Source: Cytophagia bacterium (GTDB taxonomy: Bacteria > Bacteroidota > Bacteroidia > Cytophagales > Cyclobacteriaceae). Taken from it: 17,591 nucleotides of DNA. The position numbers and the translations under genes were made by a program. The stretch lies in contig JABXIP010000511.1 in the NCBI GenBank assembly GCA_013373005.1, positions 1 to 17,591 on the forward strand, given 5' to 3'. Numbering within the stretch: the stretch's first letter is position 1; every line of letters starts with the position of its first letter. Under the pieces are notes generated by a model. That model worked only from the letters and a program-made list of their open reading frames with translations. It searched no databases and was not told where the DNA came from. Shown here piece by piece: positions 14,840 to 17,591 of the stretch.

Positions 14840-16183
14840 TTATAATCCTGTGAAATCAAATGACTCAAGGAACTTGGTAGTAAAGTTACCTGATTTAAAG
14901 CCTTCATCTTCCATTAATTTGATATGGAATGGGATGGTGGTTTTAATTCCTTCGATCACAAATTCTTCTAATGCACGTTTCATTCTGACGATCACTTCTT
15001 CTCTCGATTGACCGCTTACAATAAGCTTGGCAATCATTGAGTCATAGTTTGGTGGAATTGAATAGCCAGCATAAACATGGCTATCTACACGCACACCATG
15101 ACCACCCGGAAGATGGAGGTTAGTAATTTTACCCGGAGATGGTCTGAAACCATGGGCAGGATCTTCAGCATTGATTCTACACTCCATAGCGAAAAGCTTC
15201 GGATAGTAGTTCTTTCCTGAAATAGGAATACCTGCAGCTACTTTAATTTGCTCTTTGATCAAATCGAAGTCAGTGACTTCTTCTGTAATTGGGTGCTCTA
15301 CCTGAATACGGGTGTTCATTTCCATAAAGAAGAAGTCGCCATGTTTGTCAAGTAAGAACTCAACTGTTCCCGCACCTTCGTAGCCAATAGCCTCAGCAGC
15401 TTTCACAGCTGCAGCTCCCATTCTGTCTCTTAGATCCTGGTTCAGGGCTGGAGAAGGGGTTTCTTCTACTAGCTTTTGGTGTCTTCTTTGGATTGAACAA
15501 TCTCTTTCAGAAAGGTGGCAAGCTCTACCAGTGCTATCTCCAACTACTTGGATCTCTACGTGACGAGGCTCCTCAACGAACTTCTCAAGGTAAAGACCGT
15601 CATTTCCGAAAGCTGCGGCAGACTCCATTCTTGCATCGTCCCATGCCTTTTGGAATTCTTTGTCAGACTTTACAATTCTCATGCCTCTACCACCACCACC
15701 GGCAGTAGCTTTGAGAATGACTGGATAGCCCATTTCATTGGACAGCTTAATCCCCTGTTCAACAGAGTCTAACAGTCCATCTGATCCCGGAATGGTAGGT
15801 ACACCGGCTTCCTTCATAGTAGCCTTAGCAGTAGCCTTATCACCCATTTTGTCGATCATATCTGGTGATGCTCCAATAAATTTGATGCCATATTCGGCAC
15901 AAACTCTTGAAAATTCAGCATTCTCAGAAAGGAAACCATAGCCTGGATGTATAGCATCGGCATTGGTGATTTCAGCGGCTGATATGATATGAGGTATTTT
16001 TAAATACGATTGGTTAGATGGAGCAGGGCCAATATTAACAGCCTCATCTGCAAAACGCACGTGCAAACTGTCCTTGTCTGCTGTGGAGTATACAGCTACT
16101 GTTTTGATGCCCATTTCCTTACATGTTCTGATAACACGCAAGGCAATCTCCCCTCTATTGGCGATTAATATTTTCTTAAACAC
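14840..16183 (-). CDS. accC: Acetyl-CoA carboxylase biotin carboxylase subunit
   Basis: AccC carboxylates biotin on AccB with ATP and bicarbonate, the first half-reaction of malonyl-CoA synthesis for fatty acids. It has 447 residues, against 449 in E. coli. Visible parts are the N-terminal LIANRGEIALRV, K116 and the ATP-grasp loop AGGGGRGMR (161-169), HLSERDCSIQRRHQK with K237, and the catalytic MEMNTRIQVEHPITE segment. The start codon is GTG (16181-16183), consistent with the invariant FKKILIANRGEIA N terminus; no in-frame ATG fits better. It follows accB by 42 bp, and the operon ends at the terminator just after it. Confidence 0.98.
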   Translation of the reverse strand: MFKKILIANRGEIALRVIRTCKEMGIKTVAVYSTADKDSLHVRFADEAVNIGPAPSNQSYLKIPHIISAAEITNADAIHPGYGFLSENAEFSRVCAEYGIKFIGASPDMIDKMGDKATAKATMKEAGVPTIPGSDGLLDSVEQGIKLSNEMGYPVILKATAGGGGRGMRIVKSDKEFQKAWDDARMESAAAFGNDGLYLEKFVEEPRHVEIQVVGDSTGRACHLSERDCSIQRRHQKLVEETPSPALNQDLRDRMGAAAVKAAEAIGYEGAGTVEFLLDKHGDFFFMEMNTRIQVEHPITEEVTDFDLIKEQIKVAAGIPISGKNYYPKLFAMECRINAEDPAHGFRPSPGKITNLHLPGGHGVRVDSHVYAGYSIPPNYDSMIAKLIVSGQSREEVIVRMKRALEEFVIEGIKTTIPFHIKLMEDEGFKSGNFTTKFLESFDFTGL

Positions 16184-16217
16184 TGTTGCTCTTTTAGATT
16201 GAAACTCAATAAGCAGG

Positions 16218-16234
16218 CCGGCTGTTTAAGCCGG
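16218..16234 (-). other. Short GC-rich hairpin over the accB stop codon
   Basis: CCGGCT and AGCCGG form a perfect 6 bp stem with a 5 nt loop that contains the accB stop codon. No T-run follows on the minus strand, so it is not a terminator. It could affect accB-accC coupling or mRNA stability; this is inference. Confidence 0.35.
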
Positions 16235-16705
16235 GTCTACAAGGAACAATGGTTGATCGTATTCAACCGGAGAAGCATTGTCTACCAATACTTTCACTAT
16301 AGTACCTGAAACTTCAGATTCAATTTCATTGAAAAGTTTCATGGCCTCAACTATGCACACTTTATCTCCTGCAGAGATAGTATCGCCAACATTCACAAAT
16401 GAAGGGTCTTCCGGCTTAGGAGATCTGTAGAATGTACCAATCATTGGAGACTTTATTTCCACATATTTGCTGCTATCATCCGCAGCTGGTGCGGCAGGGG
16501 TGCTGGCTGCAGCCGGAGCAGGGGCTGGTGCAGACGCGGCTGCTGGAGCTGGTGCAGGAGCGGCCGCAGCTGGAACTGAGGTTACTACTTGAGCATCAGT
16601 ATCTCTTTTTACCTTAATTTTAAATTCTTCCGTTTCGATATTTACTTCTGCCAAGCCTGACTTAGCAATGAAGTCTATCATGTTCTTAATTTCCTTCGGG
16701 TTCAT
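16226..16705 (-). CDS. accB: Acetyl-CoA carboxylase biotin carboxyl carrier protein
   Basis: AccB carries biotin between the biotin carboxylase and the carboxyltransferase. The 159 residues comprise an N-terminal part of about 40 residues, a flexible Ala/Pro linker (about 45-76) and the biotinyl domain. The acceptor is K123 in EAMKLFNEIES, where the usual EAMKM is EAMKL. The PMIGTFYRSPKP segment at about 87-98 is the 'thumb' typical of AccB of the E. coli type. The linker holds a perfect ten-residue tandem repeat, APAPAPAAAS twice (49-68), whose codons have diverged. It starts 11 bp after efp and precedes accC. BirA encoded at 1456-2187 is its expected modifying enzyme. Confidence 0.97.
   Translation of the reverse strand: MNPKEIKNMIDFIAKSGLAEVNIETEEFKIKVKRDTDAQVVTSVPAAAAPAPAPAAASAPAPAPAAASTPAAPAADDSSKYVEIKSPMIGTFYRSPKPEDPSFVNVGDTISAGDKVCIVEAMKLFNEIESEVSGTIVKVLVDNASPVEYDQPLFLVDPA
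16502..16561 (-). repeat. Two tandem 30 bp units encoding the AccB Ala/Pro linker
   Basis: The two units encode identical ten-residue peptides (APAPAPAAAS) but match at only 19 of 30 bases, with different Ala, Pro and Ser codons. The protein repeat is therefore kept while the DNA has drifted, as expected for selection on linker composition rather than a recent duplication. Confidence 0.6.
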
Positions 16706-16716
16706 ATGAGTTAAGG

Positions 16717-17280
16717 TTATTTTACACGCTCTCCGTAAGAGCGGGTTCTAGTGTCAACTTTAATTTTATCTCCTAAGTTAATGAATAATGGTACTTGAAT
16801 TTCAGCACCTGTCTCTAAAGTGGCAGGCTTACTGGCATTAGTGGCTGTATCACCTTTCAAACCAGGTTCGGTATAAGTGATTTCAAGCTCTACATAAGCA
16901 GGCAATTCACAAGTTAAAGGCTGTTCTGTTTCCGCGTGGAAAAGAATGTCCACTTCTTGTCCGTCCTTGATCAGATCGTAATTCTCGATCATTTCTTCAG
17001 GGATCATTACCTGTTCAAAAGTAGAGGTGTTCATGAAGTGGAAACCGAATTCGTCTTTAAACAAAAACTGGTGAGTTCTTTTTTCAACTCTGGCGGTTTC
17101 AATCTTATGGCCAGAGGAGAAAGTGTTGTCTACCACTTTACCGGTTTTAATATTTTTCAGTCTTGTTCTAACAAATGCAGGGCCTTTACCCGGCTTAACA
17201 TGCTGAAATTCTGTGATCATCCATAGGTCATTGTTAATCACAATACAAAGACCATTTTTAATATCTGCTGTAGTAGCCAT
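16717..17280 (-). CDS. efp: Translation elongation factor P
   Basis: EF-P binds between the P and E sites and relieves ribosome stalling at polyproline stretches. The 187-residue protein has the three-domain family length: KOW-like domain I (about 1-65) and two OB-type domains ending in the signature DTRTRSYGERVK. The tip loop is HVKPGKGPAF, with K32 at the position of the modified Lys34 of E. coli. The residue after KG is Pro, giving the palindromic PGKGP. The gene lies 21 bp after fabH and 11 bp before accB, an order common in Bacteroidota. Its expression with accB is fitting, since the AccB linker is proline-rich, though its prolines alternate with Ala. Confidence 0.97.
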   Translation of the reverse strand: MATTADIKNGLCIVINNDLWMITEFQHVKPGKGPAFVRTRLKNIKTGKVVDNTFSSGHKIETARVEKRTHQFLFKDEFGFHFMNTSTFEQVMIPEEMIENYDLIKDGQEVDILFHAETEQPLTCELPAYVELEITYTEPGLKGDTATNASKPATLETGAEIQVPLFINLGDKIKVDTRTRSYGERVK

Positions 17281-17301
17281 GAATAATTTATGTTAGTCCT
17301 A

Positions 17302-17591
17302 TTATTTAGGGTCGTATGCCCATTTTAACCAGATAGATCCCCATGTGAAGCCGCCACCAAAGGCAGCTAAAATGATATTATCTCCCTTCTTCAACTGAGA
17401 TTCATAGTCCCAAAGACAAAGTGGAATAGTACCACTGGTAGTGTTGCCATACTTCTGAATGTTCAGCATTACCTTGTCTTCTCCCACTTCCATTCTTCTG
17501 GCAGTTGCATCTATGATTCTTTTATTGGCTTGGTGCGGAACCAACCATGAAATATCATCACCTGTAAGGTTGTTCTTGTCCATGATTTCGG
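17302..17591 (-). CDS. fabH: 3-oxoacyl-ACP synthase III (C-terminal part; runs off window)
   Basis: FabH condenses acetyl-CoA or a short/branched acyl-CoA with malonyl-ACP to start fatty acid synthesis. Only about 96 C-terminal residues are present. They contain two members of the Cys-His-Asn triad, His in VPHQANKRI and Asn in YGNTTSGT, and the family C terminus AAFGGGFTWGSIWLKW. The catalytic Cys is outside the window. The frame stays open to the window edge (ATC and GAA codons precede the internal ATG at 17583), so this is a truncated view, not a short gene. It is the upstream gene of the efp-accB-accC unit visible here. Confidence 0.96.
   Translation of the reverse strand, partial: EIMDKNNLTGDDISWLVPHQANKRIIDATARRMEVGEDKVMLNIQKYGNTTSGTIPLCLWDYESQLKKGDNIILAAFGGGFTWGSIWLKWAYDPK

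Noticed and set aside
1..17591. tRNA, rRNA, CRISPR, insertion sequence, integrase or toxin-antitoxin genes
   Set aside because: Nothing in the window resembles these; there are no clustered repeats, terminal inverted repeats or transposase motifs.

Overview
The window looks like a chromosomal piece of a Bacteroidota genome, most likely a marine or soil member of the Cytophagales (a Roseivirga/Fulvivirga/Marivirga-type bacterium). The genus is an inference from protein style and gene order, not from a search. Supporting signs are moderate-to-low GC, almost no Shine-Dalgarno sequences, several -7 elements of the Bacteroidota type TAnnTTTG about 20 nt before starts, and the fabH-efp-accB-accC order. 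The DNA is gene-dense, with no non-coding stretch over about 120 bp. I see no tRNA, rRNA, CRISPR array, transposase or phage gene.

Left part (1-3604): housekeeping genes. The 5' two-thirds of ftsH (membrane AAA+ protease) and rsfS (ribosome silencing factor) read leftward. birA (biotin ligase without a DNA-binding domain) and ahcY (S-adenosylhomocysteine hydrolase) read rightward. The rsfS and birA 5' ends interlock, so each likely promoter lies in or beside the other gene. ahcY ends at a clear stem-loop terminator.

Middle-left (3603-8292): a small glycan-assembly locus. A WaaE/KdtX-like family 2 glycosyltransferase, an ArnT/PMT-like membrane glycosyltransferase and an FkbM-type methyltransferase form a leftward operon. 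A second FkbM methyltransferase, followed 1 nt later by a cysteine-rich DUF3109 protein, reads rightward from the same intergenic region.

Middle-right (8394-12539): one translationally coupled operon with an 8-TM FtsX/MacB-type ABC permease, a LytS-type membrane histidine kinase and a LytTR-type response regulator. No ATPase gene accompanies the permease.

Right part (12545-17591): leftward genes. fabH (partial), efp, accB and accC make the fatty-acid-initiation/translation operon and end at a strong terminator. The T-run of that terminator touches the ATG of a GT87-like membrane glycosyltransferase, which is followed by a GtrB/DPM1-like polyprenyl-phosphate sugar transferase. BirA at one end of the window is expected to biotinylate AccB at the other.

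I did not find an obviously new defence or mobile system. The items most worth a second look are the permease/two-component operon without an ATPase, the FkbM-DUF3109 pair, the terminator that abuts the GT87 start, and the interlocked rsfS/birA promoters.
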